Assembly: GCA_964528305.1 (NCBI GenBank)
Contig: CAZGSD010000003.1
Span: 1 to 55,486, forward strand
From: CAZGSD01 sp964528305
GTDB taxonomy: Bacteria; Patescibacteriota; Gracilibacteria; UBA1369
Length of the DNA stretch: 55,486 bases
Direction: 5' to 3'
Part shown: in pieces, positions 1 to 9,918 of the stretch
Layout: the number at the start of each line of letters is the position of its first letter
Numbering within the stretch: position 1 is the stretch's first letter
Notes under the pieces: generated by a model
What the model saw: the letters and a program-made list of their open reading frames with translations, nothing else
Databases searched by the model: none
What the model was told of the DNA's origin: nothing
Translations under genes and position numbers: made by a program

Positions 1-30
1 GTACAAAAGCAATTTTTAGAGTTTTCTTGA

Positions 31-1953
<1,923 letters not shown>

Positions 1954-1970
1954 AAAAATTGTTTAAATTA

Positions 1971-2070
1971 NNNNNNNNNNNNNNNNNNNNNNNNNNNNNN
2001 NNNNNNNNNNNNNNNNNNNNNNNNNNNNNNNNNNNNNNNNNNNNNNNNNNNNNNNNNNNNNNNNNNNNNN
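1971..2070. other. Assembly gap (100 N)
   Basis: Exactly 100 undetermined bases, the conventional placeholder for a scaffold join. It removes the 3' end of grpE and the grpE-dnaK spacer. The true missing length cannot be read from the sequence; the missing GrpE C-terminus suggests at least about 100 bases. Confidence 0.97.
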
Positions 2071-2531
2071 TTTTCCAGCTCTCTAATGATATGATCTTGA
2101 GGGCCGTTTTCGGTGGCTATTGCTTCATGCAAATTGGGATCAAAAGTGAGATCGGTGGTGTTGATGGTTTCTAGACCACGGGATTTAAGGATTTCCTCCA
2201 TATTACTCCCTATGGCAATAATGCCATTGGCCCATTCGCGGGCAGCCGGATCAGTGGGGAGGTGGCTATTGGCGCGCTGGATATTATCGAGTATTGGTAG
2301 TAGATCTGTGATTAGGGCGCTATTGGCAAAGGTTACGAAGCGGGCTTTTTCTTCTTCAGTACGTTTTTTGAAATTTTGAAGATCGGCTAGTGCTTGTTGG
2401 CTGATCTGGGTTAATTCGGCCAATTTATTTTTGGAGTTTTCTAATTCTATTTGTAATTGATTGAGATCAATACCAGGATCTTGTGGAGGGGGATTGCCAT
2501 TGGTTGGCGAAGTGGTGGTTTCGTCTGTCAT
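2071..2531 (-). CDS. grpE: Nucleotide exchange factor GrpE (3' end lost in gap)
   Basis: Exchanges ADP on DnaK. The 153 visible residues have the family layout: a disordered acidic/proline-rich N-terminus, a long coiled coil (about residues 24-60) containing LQNFKKRTEEEKARF, then the four-helix region with LLPILDNIQRA and the segment FDPNLHEAIATE that leads into the beta domain. The C-terminal beta wing that contacts DnaK falls into the N-run, so the reading is partial through missing data, not mutation. It starts 13 bases after the hrcA stop, consistent with one transcript. Product identity is firm; its true end is unknown. Confidence 0.95.
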
Positions 2532-2544
2532 ATTTATGAAAATA

Positions 2545-3255
2545 TTAAATTAGATTTTTAACCTGTTCTAGAACTGCTCGATTGAAAGCGTAGTCGGTGC
2601 GGGTTGGGGTGAGCAGGCCGATGATGCTGTTGTGGCCCATGGATTTGATGCGGGTGACCATCAGGGTGCAGCTTTGTATTTCGGGTAAAAGATTTTCTTT
2701 TCCGATAAAAAATTTGATGGATTCGTCAATATCCAGTTTTTTGAGAATAGTTAGAAAGCGGTCATTTTGTTCGAAAACCTCAATAACCTGGCTGGCGCGG
2801 TTAGAGTCGGCGATAAATTCTGGTTGGCGGATAATGTTGGAAAGGCCGATGTAAAAGGTGCGGGGATTGTCCGGGATGGTGGCAAAGCTGGCTACTTGTG
2901 TGACATGAGCGAGTAAGGCTACTAGATCATGGATTTTTTGTTTGGCGGCATGCAGTGACATTTCCTGCTGGGCTTTTTCTACGGCCAGCTTAGCTTCTTG
3001 TTGAGCAACTTTGTAATCCTGTAGTTCTTCTACATATAATCGATAGCCCAAATCTGTCGGCACGCGGCCGGAGGAGGTGTGGGGTTGGTAAATGAGGCCT
3101 TCTTTCTCCAGTGAGGCCATGTCATTGCGAATGGTGGCCGGGCTGACCTGAAATTTGTAGCTGACCAAAATAGTATTAGAGCCCACTGGTTCGGCGGTTT
3201 CCACGAAATGTTGTACTATGGCCCGTAGCACTTCCAAACGACGGTCGATTTTCAT
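2545..3255 (-). CDS. hrcA: Heat-inducible transcription repressor HrcA (short form)
   Basis: Repressor that binds CIRCE and shuts off the chaperone operon. The N-terminal winged helix is clear: FVETAEPVGS, then SPATIRNDMASLEKEGLI and the TSSGRVPTDLGYRLYV segment. The C-terminus ends in a recognisable version of the usual GPTRxDYxxA motif (LLTPTRTDYAFNRAV). At 236 residues it is about 100 shorter than typical HrcA (around 340); the deletion lies in the middle, in the inserted dimerisation/GAF-like part, because both ends are conserved. It is the first gene of the operon, and a CIRCE-like operator lies 20 bases upstream, indicating autoregulation. The ATG at 3255 is the only sensible start. Confidence 0.95.
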   Translation of the reverse strand: MKIDRRLEVLRAIVQHFVETAEPVGSNTILVSYKFQVSPATIRNDMASLEKEGLIYQPHTSSGRVPTDLGYRLYVEELQDYKVAQQEAKLAVEKAQQEMSLHAAKQKIHDLVALLAHVTQVASFATIPDNPRTFYIGLSNIIRQPEFIADSNRASQVIEVFEQNDRFLTILKKLDIDESIKFFIGKENLLPEIQSCTLMVTRIKSMGHNSIIGLLTPTRTDYAFNRAVLEQVKNLI

Positions 3256-3275
3256 AGCGGCTTTAAGTATATGGT

Positions 3276-3302
3276 TTAGCAGTGACTATTATATAGTGCT
3301 AA
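3276..3302 (-). promoter_or_regulatory. CIRCE operator (HrcA binding site)
   Basis: Inverted repeat TTAGCAGTG-N9-TAGTGCTAA. Against the CIRCE consensus TTAGCACTC-N9-GAGTGCTAA it matches 15 of 18 arm positions with the exact 9-base spacer. It lies 20 bases before the hrcA start and covers the -10 region of the promoter at 3288-3316, so a bound repressor would block initiation. Confidence 0.92.
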
Positions 3303-3316
3303 TGTGGTGCGGTCAA
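3288..3316 (-). promoter_or_regulatory. Promoter of hrcA-grpE-dnaK
   Basis: On the minus strand: -35 TTGACC (3311-3316), 17-base spacer, -10 TATAAT (3288-3293). The -35 overlaps the stop codon of gap. The predicted start of transcription falls inside the CIRCE repeat, about 25 bases before the hrcA ATG. Confidence 0.88.
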
Positions 3317-4350
3317 TTTTTGATCTTTTTCGCTAGCAGCTCACAGATTTCGTGGGTGCGGGTGGAGTAGCCCCATTCATTGTCGTACCAGGACATGATT
3401 TTGACCATTTTTTTGTTCATGACCAGGGTGGAGAGGCTGTCGATGATGGAGGAGCGGGGGTCTTTTTTGAAATCCACTGAGACTAAAGGTTCATCGCAAT
3501 AGCCTAGTATGCCCTGGAGTTTGCCTTGGGCGGCTTTTTTGAGAATGGCATTAACTTTTTCTGGAGTGGTGGGTTTTTTGCTCATGAAGGTGAAATCCAG
3601 CAGAGATACGGTGGGGACTGGTACGCGAATGGAATGGCCATTTAATTTTCCTTTGAGTGCTGGGATGACTTCGCCGACCGTTTGCGCCGCGCCGGTTGTG
3701 GTGGGTATGATGGACTGGCAGGCGGCTCGGGCGCGGCGCAGGTCTTTGTGATCCAAATCCTGCAGCCTTTGATCATTGGTGATGGAATGAATGGTGGTCA
3801 TGAGGCCGTATTCTATACCTAGGCTTTGATGCAGTATTTGGGCTATGGGGGCCATGGCATTGGTGGTGCAGGAGGCGTTGGAGATAATATGATGTTTAGC
3901 TGGATTGTATTTTTTTTCATTAACACCCATGAGCAGTGTGATGTCGGGGTTTTTGCCTGGAGCTGAAATTAGGACTTTTTTAGCTCCGGCCTGTAGATGT
4001 AATGAGGCGTTGTCGCGATCAGTGAAAGCTCCGGTACATTCGATGACAATATCTATGCCCAGTTTTTTCCAGGGTAAGTCTGAAGGAGCGCGTACTTGTA
4101 AATATTGGATTTTTTGTTTGTTGACTTTGATGTGATGTTGATCTGGGCAACTGATGTCATCTGTTATAGTGCCGAAATTGGAATCGTATTTGAGTAAATG
4201 GGCGGCTGTTTTGTTGTCGCCTAAGTTGTTAATAGCGACAATATCCAATGGAGATCCTTTTTCCAGGTTGATGCGAAAAATTTGGCGTCCTATTCGGCCA
4301 AAGCCATTGATGGCTATTTTGGGGCGACGGGCTGATTTTAATTTAATCAT
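3313..4350 (-). CDS. gap: Glyceraldehyde-3-phosphate dehydrogenase, type I
   Basis: Glycolytic enzyme converting glyceraldehyde 3-phosphate to 1,3-bisphosphoglycerate. It has the Rossmann motif INGFGRIGR (residues 14-22), the catalytic segment SNASCTTN with Cys161, the partner His in TTIHSITNDQ, and the substrate loop TTTGAAQTVG. The length of 345 residues is normal. The residue after beta-2 that in NAD-specific enzymes is Asp (AINDL) is Asn42 here (AINNL), which in this family is associated with relaxed or NADP-tolerant cofactor use; that is inference. Its stop overlaps the hrcA promoter. No clear promoter was resolved upstream. Confidence 0.97.
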   Translation of the reverse strand: MIKLKSARRPKIAINGFGRIGRQIFRINLEKGSPLDIVAINNLGDNKTAAHLLKYDSNFGTITDDISCPDQHHIKVNKQKIQYLQVRAPSDLPWKKLGIDIVIECTGAFTDRDNASLHLQAGAKKVLISAPGKNPDITLLMGVNEKKYNPAKHHIISNASCTTNAMAPIAQILHQSLGIEYGLMTTIHSITNDQRLQDLDHKDLRRARAACQSIIPTTTGAAQTVGEVIPALKGKLNGHSIRVPVPTVSLLDFTFMSKKPTTPEKVNAILKKAAQGKLQGILGYCDEPLVSVDFKKDPRSSIIDSLSTLVMNKKMVKIMSWYDNEWGYSTRTHEICELLAKKIKN

Positions 4351-4705
4351 GATTATTTTAGTGTTTGATTTTTTATTGGTATGCGGTGGTATTTTATCAC
4401 AAATATAATGTGTATATATAATTTATTGAGTAGGCCTCAGGTTGTGATGAGAATTGCTGGCGGGATAGTATAAAAAAATTAGGCAATAGCAGGGGTGGTA
4501 GGCAAGGGTAATTTTTTGTGTGGAAAATGTTATTGTGGTGCGGTTTTTGTGGAGATTGGATGTGAATTAGTGCAAAAGTTTTGCGCTAGATTGTTCAAAT
4601 TCTTTGACAAGACGTTTATGGCGCTATAACTTGGGCAGTGTAAGGGTCGTGCAAAAAAGTTGATCGATCCCGTGCAGAAGATTTGTACAAAGTTTGTTTA
4701 TCTAA
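4351..4705. other. Divergent intergenic region gap / rsmH
   Basis: A 355-base stretch without a gene between the gap and rsmH starts. It holds a plus-strand promoter candidate (4604-4632), three direct TGTGG repeats at 4519, 4534 and 4548 (15 and 14 bases apart), and a hairpin GCAAAA-G-TTTTGC at 4572-4584. No mraZ gene is present, although mraZ usually precedes rsmH. Confidence 0.6.
4604..4632 (+). promoter_or_regulatory. Promoter candidate for rsmH-ftsL
   Basis: TTGACA at 4604-4609 followed by TATAAC (15-base spacer) or TAACTT (17-base spacer). The -35 is perfect, while the -10 choice is ambiguous. It is about 75 bases before the rsmH start. Confidence 0.6.
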
Positions 4706-5653
4706 TTGAAAAACAAAGTTAAAAATTCAGAGTTAAATCATCTACCAGTGCTATGTGCTGAGGTAGTTAATGGACTACATTTGCAGGATGGGCAGGTTGT
4801 GGTCGATGGTACCTTGGGTTTAGGTGGATATACGGAGGCGGTTTTAAATACAGGAAAAATTGTGAAAGTTGTGGCTTTTGATTTGGATTTGGCAAATTTG
4901 AATATGGCTAAGGAGCGTTTGAGTGGTTTTGCTGATCAGGTCACTTTTGTGCATGATAATTTTGCTAATGTGAAGGCTGTGCTAGCAGAGCATGGTTTAT
5001 CCAAAGTGGATGCCATTATGTTGGATCTTGGATTGTCTTCTCCTCAGGTGGATGAGCCAGAACGAGGATTTTCTTTTGCTAAGGAGGGGCCTTTGGATAT
5101 GCGTTTTAATAAGAGTCAGAAATTGACAGCGGCTACAGTTGTAAATACTTATGATGCTGAGAGGTTAGCAGATATATTTTATCGTTATGCTGATGAGAAA
5201 AAAGCTCGTCAAATAGCTAGAGCTATAGTTCTTAGACGTTCGACTCAACTGTTTGAAAGTACATTGGATTTGGCTCAGGTAGTGGTTCGAGCGATACCTT
5301 TTAAAGGAAAAACCAGGATACATCCTGCTACCAAGGTTTTTCAGGCTTTACGTATGGAGGTGAATAGTGAGTTGGCCAATTTACAGCAAGTGCTGGTCGA
5401 TTCTCTAGATGTATTGGCCAAAGATGGTCGTTTGGCTGTCGTTTCCTATCACTCTTTGGAGGATGGTATGGTGAAAAACTTTTTTCGTGAAATGTCTAAG
5501 TCCTATGTGAATTTGCCTGACCAGTTAACTACGACTTATTTGGAGCCGAGACTGAAGATTTTAACCAAAAAACCTATTGTTCCAGGTATGACTGAAGTTC
5601 ATGCCAACCCCCGTGCTCGTAGCGCCAAGCTGCGTATAGCGCAAAAAATTTAA
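4706..5653 (+). CDS. rsmH: 16S rRNA (cytosine-1402-N4)-methyltransferase RsmH
   Basis: Methylates C1402 of 16S rRNA in the ribosomal decoding centre using S-adenosylmethionine. Family motifs are intact: HLPVLCAEVV at the N-terminus, the SAM-binding DGTLGLGGYTEAVL (about residues 36-49), MLDLGLSSPQVD, the GFSF...LDMRF segment, YRYADEKKARQIARAI and the C-terminal SYHSLEDGMVKNFF. The start codon is TTG: the conserved HxPVL motif begins only about 12 codons later and no ATG is available. The 315-residue length is normal. As usual in bacteria it heads a division gene cluster and is followed 21 bases later by an FtsL-like gene. Confidence 0.97.
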   Translation: MKNKVKNSELNHLPVLCAEVVNGLHLQDGQVVVDGTLGLGGYTEAVLNTGKIVKVVAFDLDLANLNMAKERLSGFADQVTFVHDNFANVKAVLAEHGLSKVDAIMLDLGLSSPQVDEPERGFSFAKEGPLDMRFNKSQKLTAATVVNTYDAERLADIFYRYADEKKARQIARAIVLRRSTQLFESTLDLAQVVVRAIPFKGKTRIHPATKVFQALRMEVNSELANLQQVLVDSLDVLAKDGRLAVVSYHSLEDGMVKNFFREMSKSYVNLPDQLTTTYLEPRLKILTKKPIVPGMTEVHANPRARSAKLRIAQKI

Positions 5654-5674
5654 CTTTAAAAACAAAAAATAAAA

Positions 5675-6067
5675 ATGGCTCAAATACAAGTAAATTATAG
5701 TCCTTATAGAAATAATTTCCGACGGGAGAGGGCGGGTCAAGTAGCTGATCAGGCTACTCTCCAGGCTGAAATAGTGAAGTTGGAAGTTAGCCCGTTGATG
5801 GTTATGGTTTTGCTTTTTATTACCATGTTGTTTTTGGGGGCGCTTTACCTGATGAATTTTAATAAAAATGCTACGAAAGGTTATATTTTAAAAAGAATGG
5901 AAGTGTCACGACAGGAATTGAAGGAGCAGAGTGATATTCGAACTTTGAATTTAGCTAAAGCGAAGGCTGTTACTCAAATGATTGAGAGTGGGGCGATGGA
6001 TCATATGCGTAAGCCAGGAAAAGTTGATTATGTCTTTGGGGAGAGTGTGATTGCGAAAGCCGATTGA
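5675..6067 (+). CDS. FtsL-like cell division membrane protein
   Basis: A 130-residue protein with a basic cytoplasmic N-terminus, one membrane segment (about residues 40-62) and an extracytoplasmic helix likely to form a coiled coil, followed by a short tail. Position directly behind rsmH and this architecture are what FtsL, the divisome component partnering FtsB and FtsQ, would show. Sequence conservation in FtsL is too low to prove it by eye. Its segment after the membrane helix (ATKGY, then an amphipathic helix, then a tail with KPGKVDY) is clearly similar to the protein at 19202-19543 (TQKGY and KPEKPVY), so the two are paralogues or partners of one family. Confidence 0.75.
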   Translation: MAQIQVNYSPYRNNFRRERAGQVADQATLQAEIVKLEVSPLMVMVLLFITMLFLGALYLMNFNKNATKGYILKRMEVSRQELKEQSDIRTLNLAKAKAVTQMIESGAMDHMRKPGKVDYVFGESVIAKAD

Positions 6068-6144
6068 TACTTTTTTTGACAGAGGCGCAATTTGAACTTT
6101 GGATGTCCTGTAGTACACTCGTTTTTACAAGTGTCTAGAGGCCT

Positions 6145-6741
6145 ATGCTTAGCGTAAACAGTCAGTCTGGTCAGAATAGCTCTTATTCCAAGGAAAAAGT
6201 GGAGGCTTTGGTGATGCGTTTTCAAGCTGGTGAGAAGGAGGCTTTTGTGGAAATATATGATATATTTGTAGATAGAGTTCATAAGTATTTTTATTATAAG
6301 ACTTCTTCTTCATTGGAAGATGCTTTTGATTTGACTGAAAATCTTTTTTTAAAAGTTTGGGAAAATATAGCTTCGTATAAACCGCGTGAGGGAAGTTCTT
6401 TTGCGGCCTGGGTTTTTCGTATAGCCCATAATTTGTTAATTGATCATTATAGATTGAGTCAGGTGGTGGATGAGCTGGATACGCAGCACGCTGATTTACG
6501 TCGAGAAGCCAGTCCCGTTTTTTGGGCGGAGCAAAGTTTGAGTCGTTTTAACTTGCGTAGTGCTTTGGGAAGATTGAAAAGTAATTATCGTGAAGTGATT
6601 ACTTTGTTTTATATTAATGAATTGGATAATGCTGAAGTGGCTGAAATTATGAAAAAATCTGAGGGGTCGTTGCGGGTGTTGAAATTTCGTGCTTTGCGTG
6701 AATTGAAAAAAGTTTTAGCAGAAATGGGGATTCGTTATTAG
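6145..6741 (+). CDS. ECF-type RNA polymerase sigma factor
   Basis: Sigma-70 family factor of the extracytoplasmic-function type, 198 residues. Region 2 lies at about residues 30-100 (FVEIYDIFVDRVHKYFYYK, then LTENLFLKVWENI and AAWVFRIAHNLLIDHYR, the -10 recognition helix). Region 4 lies at about 135-195 (RLKSNYREVITLFYINELDNAEVAEIM and a helix-turn-helix). It is followed after 77 bases by a membrane protein with a cytoplasmic N-terminus and a FecR domain, its likely anti-sigma or sensor partner. The gap between them holds an ECF-type promoter (6779-6806). Upstream there is TTGACA at 6076 but no good -10. Confidence 0.93.
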   Translation: MLSVNSQSGQNSSYSKEKVEALVMRFQAGEKEAFVEIYDIFVDRVHKYFYYKTSSSLEDAFDLTENLFLKVWENIASYKPREGSSFAAWVFRIAHNLLIDHYRLSQVVDELDTQHADLRREASPVFWAEQSLSRFNLRSALGRLKSNYREVITLFYINELDNAEVAEIMKKSEGSLRVLKFRALRELKKVLAEMGIRY

Positions 6742-6778
6742 GAAGTTTTTAAAAGTTGTGTGTTATTTGCTCCTAAAA

Positions 6779-6806
6779 TGTAACAAAGACTTTAACTTCT
6801 CGTTGT
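6779..6806 (+). promoter_or_regulatory. ECF-type promoter before the FecR-domain gene
   Basis: TGTAAC at 6779-6784, a 16-base spacer, and CGTTGT at 6801-6806. An AAC core at -35 and a CGT core at -10 at this distance are the hallmark of ECF-sigma promoters. It sits 12 bases before the start of the downstream gene, suggesting that the adjacent sigma factor drives its own partner. The target assignment is inference. Confidence 0.6.
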
Positions 6807-6818
6807 AATAGAAGACAT

Positions 6819-8864
6819 ATGTGGAAAATATTTGCACAAAATCAGGGTAATGATGAGCAGCAGTTTGATGATTTGCTGGCAGGATTGCGTGAGGTCGGTA
6901 ACGAAAATTTGCTGTCTAATGAGCGAAAGAGTTTAATGAAAATGGATTTTTTTGAGGCCCGGGGGATATTGGATAGGGACAATTCTGTGGAGCGGCCGGT
7001 TGAGGTTACTGCGATGTTGCGTGCTGTGAAGGCTGTGTCGGCCGGTCGCTTGCTGAGTGGTTATCAGAAAAAAATGCTTTTGGCCAATGTGATGGCTAGG
7101 ATAGGAAGAGTTAAATGGTCATGGCAGTCTGGTTTTTGGCTATTTCGTAATTGGCGGTCCAGTTTGGCCTCGTTGCTGGTATTTGTAATGGTTTTAACGT
7201 CTTTGATGGTTATTCCGATGGATGTGCGAGTGACTAGGGCTTCTAAGTGGACTTTTTTGGAAAAGGTTGATGGAGAGGTTTTTGTGAATAGAAATGATAA
7301 AACTATTCCTGTTTACGCTGATTTTGCTCTGCAGGAGGGGGATATGATTTTTACCAGTGATGAGGGGTTTGTTACGATAAGGTATTTGGATGATAGTGTT
7401 ACTCGTTTGGGGGAAAACACTACTGTGACTATCAATCGTCTCTATGTTCGTCCTGATAATGCTGTTCAAACAGAGGTTAGGGTGCAGCTTTTGGGAGGAT
7501 ATTTATGGGCTTCGGTTTATAATTTGGTAAATAATCAGTCTCGCTTTACCGTAGAAACTTCTAATGTTCGCGCTAATGTCAGTGATAAGGCGGCTTTTGC
7601 GGTTAGTACTGACAAAGGAAAAACCACTTTGAGTGTATTTGAAAATACTGTTGATGTTTCTAATAAACAAAGTGCTAGTGATACACAGTCCGTGGTGGCT
7701 GGTTTCCAGGCTGAAGTAACAGAAGTCTCTTCACAGGAAGTTCATCTACCCATGGTGGTTCAAAAAAATCAGGGACGGGGGAGCGGTTGGGTGGTAGCGA
7801 ATTTGGATTTGGATCAGAAACATCAGGAAAAGCTTTTACAAGAAAATCTTCAATTTGCTTCTGATGCGGTAGCATCTCATGATGGGACATTTGGTTTGTT
7901 GGCGGATATTAGGGATACTACCAAACTGGTTTTGATCAATGCTAAAATAGAATCTGCTAGACAGCGTTTTATGGATGCGCATTTAGGGATTATTCGTGCT
8001 CAGGAATTGTTGAATAAGGCTAATGAAGAAAATCAATTGAGGCGTCAGGTGGTGCCGTTGGTTTTGCAATATAAGACTGCTGTTCGTGAAATAATGAATG
8101 ATTTTGTAATGATGCGGGATGAAAATATGGAGCAGGCTGATAAATTACTGGGTTGGATGCGAGAGGAAATTGATTTGCAGCGCAAAGCTCTCAGTTTGGT
8201 GATGCCTGGTGATAAATTGTATGTGGTGAAAGATGCTGTTAATGAGAGTGGTTATTTTTTAGCTTTGAATTCAGCTAATAAAGCATCTTATCTTTTGGAT
8301 AGGGCTAGAAATCGTTTGTTGGAAACTCAAACCTTGATAGTCAAAGATGATTTAAAAGCAGCTGAAGCGGTATTTAGAAAATATTTAGCGGAATTGGATG
8401 TGTTGATAGAACAAGTTGATGATTCGCAGGTACGGGCTATGGAAAATGGGTTGTTTGCTTTGTTTGATGAACAAATTCGTCAGCTAAAGGTTTTGGCAGC
8501 CATGGAGTCTGAATTGATTGGTAAAAAAGATCAAAATTTATTAGCTATGGTTGTGAAGGTGCGTAATGATAGTTTGGAAAAACTAGTGAATATTTTCTAT
8601 ATTTATAAGCAAAAGAAGCTTCCTTTTGGAATGGTTTTGTCTTTGCGTAATTTGATTGAGGAATATGTTCCTTATTCACGTACCAAAATTCTTTGGCAGG
8701 CGCGTTTAGATGAGGTTTTGGATATATCGCCTAATACGGAAGTATTGGAGCAAGATGTTTCGTCTGATGGAGTTGCTCTTTCTGCTAAGAGAATTGATGA
8801 AGCGGAATTAAAAGTGAAGGCAGTGAATTGTTTGAGTGACTGTGGAGATATTACCAAGCGCTAA
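6819..8864 (+). CDS. FecR-domain membrane protein, putative sigma regulator
   Basis: A 681-residue single-pass membrane protein. Residues 1-110 are cytoplasmic and helical, where an anti-sigma domain would be expected; the membrane helix is about 114-133; residues 150-270 form a FecR beta domain (VDGEVFVN, LQEGDMIFTSDEG, IRYLDDSVTRLGENT, RFTVETSNVRANV). The remaining 400 residues are largely helical with coiled-coil character and no recognised domain. FecR proteins pass an envelope signal to an ECF sigma factor, and the sigma gene is immediately upstream. The C-terminal half could be a surface sensor; its ligand is unknown. The last 14 bases overlap the convergent mraY gene. Confidence 0.8.
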   Translation: MWKIFAQNQGNDEQQFDDLLAGLREVGNENLLSNERKSLMKMDFFEARGILDRDNSVERPVEVTAMLRAVKAVSAGRLLSGYQKKMLLANVMARIGRVKWSWQSGFWLFRNWRSSLASLLVFVMVLTSLMVIPMDVRVTRASKWTFLEKVDGEVFVNRNDKTIPVYADFALQEGDMIFTSDEGFVTIRYLDDSVTRLGENTTVTINRLYVRPDNAVQTEVRVQLLGGYLWASVYNLVNNQSRFTVETSNVRANVSDKAAFAVSTDKGKTTLSVFENTVDVSNKQSASDTQSVVAGFQAEVTEVSSQEVHLPMVVQKNQGRGSGWVVANLDLDQKHQEKLLQENLQFASDAVASHDGTFGLLADIRDTTKLVLINAKIESARQRFMDAHLGIIRAQELLNKANEENQLRRQVVPLVLQYKTAVREIMNDFVMMRDENMEQADKLLGWMREEIDLQRKALSLVMPGDKLYVVKDAVNESGYFLALNSANKASYLLDRARNRLLETQTLIVKDDLKAAEAVFRKYLAELDVLIEQVDDSQVRAMENGLFALFDEQIRQLKVLAAMESELIGKKDQNLLAMVVKVRNDSLEKLVNIFYIYKQKKLPFGMVLSLRNLIEEYVPYSRTKILWQARLDEVLDISPNTEVLEQDVSSDGVALSAKRIDEAELKVKAVNCLSDCGDITKR

Positions 8865-9909
8865 TCATTAAGCCTAGGATTGTACAGAACCCTCCTATCA
8901 TCCAGAAGCGCATGACTACGCTGGCTTCGCTCCAGCCCAATTTTTCAAAATGGTGATGTAGTGGGGCGATTAGGAAAATTTTTCTGTGAAAGACTTTTTT
9001 GGAAAAGATTTGCATTATTACTGAAATAGTTTCGATAACAAAAATGAATCCTAAAATTGGCAGTATGAACACTGAATCAGTCATCATAGCGATAACTCCT
9101 AATGTAGCTCCGAGTGAAATAGCTCCGGTATCGCCCATGTAAAATTTGGCTGGTATAATGTTGAACCAGAGAAAGCCTAGGATTGATCCGGCGATTACCA
9201 TGCAGAAGGCGGATAAAATTAATAATCCTTTTAGATAAGCAATGATGGCAAAAGCGAAGAAGCACATTGTTAGTAAGCCTCCGGCTAATCCATCGAGACC
9301 GTCGGTGATGTTGACGGCGTTGGCCGTGGCGGTGATGATGAAAACGAAGAGGGGTATATACCAGATACCCAAATGGGTATTGCCGATAAATGGTATGTGT
9401 ATGCTCTGATAATCCAGTCGATAATAAAACCATAGTCCGCCTAAAATGGCGAAAAGGGTAAGTAATAGGAATTTTGGTTTGATATCAATACCTTTGCTTT
9501 TGCCCCGGCCTTTGAGATTCATGTAATCGTCTAGTGCGCCGAGCAGAGCGCAGGTGACTAGAGTGAAGATAGGTAATAGAGTTTCTTGGCGACTGAATAA
9601 AGAATTGTCGGTTAAGTTAAAATGGGAAGAGAAACTGGATAGTAGTATGATCAGCAGAGTTGTTCCCCAGATTAGAATGCCACCCATAGTGGGGGTTCCT
9701 TGTTTCTTAGCGTGAAGGGCTTTGAAAATAACGGCTTCTTCTCCTGTGGAAGCTTTGTCGCGTAATTGTTTGCCTATTTTGTATTTATGGAGGAGTTTGA
9801 TTAGATGTGGGCCGAGCAATAGGGATATTAGAAAAGCTAAGATCAGAGAACTGAAAATTAGTGTGAGATAGCGGAAATTTTGTGTGATGAAGGTGATTGA
9901 TGGGTTCAT
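8851..9909 (-). CDS. mraY: Phospho-N-acetylmuramoyl-pentapeptide transferase MraY
   Basis: Transfers phospho-MurNAc-pentapeptide from UDP to undecaprenyl phosphate, making lipid I at the inner face of the membrane. Ten hydrophobic segments are visible and the active-site motifs are intact: KKQGTPTMGGILI, the Asp pair in LLGALDDYMN, the NITDGLDGLAGG loop, MGDTGAISLGA and the C-terminal PLHHHFEKLGWSE signature. The 352-residue length is typical. It is the third gene of a minus-strand wall operon after the LCP and carboxypeptidase genes, 9 bases behind the latter. It shows that the organism makes its own peptidoglycan lipid precursor. Confidence 0.97.
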   Translation of the reverse strand: MNPSITFITQNFRYLTLIFSSLILAFLISLLLGPHLIKLLHKYKIGKQLRDKASTGEEAVIFKALHAKKQGTPTMGGILIWGTTLLIILLSSFSSHFNLTDNSLFSRQETLLPIFTLVTCALLGALDDYMNLKGRGKSKGIDIKPKFLLLTLFAILGGLWFYYRLDYQSIHIPFIGNTHLGIWYIPLFVFIITATANAVNITDGLDGLAGGLLTMCFFAFAIIAYLKGLLILSAFCMVIAGSILGFLWFNIIPAKFYMGDTGAISLGATLGVIAMMTDSVFILPILGFIFVIETISVIMQIFSKKVFHRKIFLIAPLHHHFEKLGWSEASVVMRFWMIGGFCTILGLMISAW

Positions 9910-9918
9910 GAGAATTGG

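Noticed and set aside
6111..6135. Hairpin ACACT...AGTGT before the sigma gene as a terminator
   Set aside because: The stem is only 5 bp and is not followed by a T-run; probably chance.
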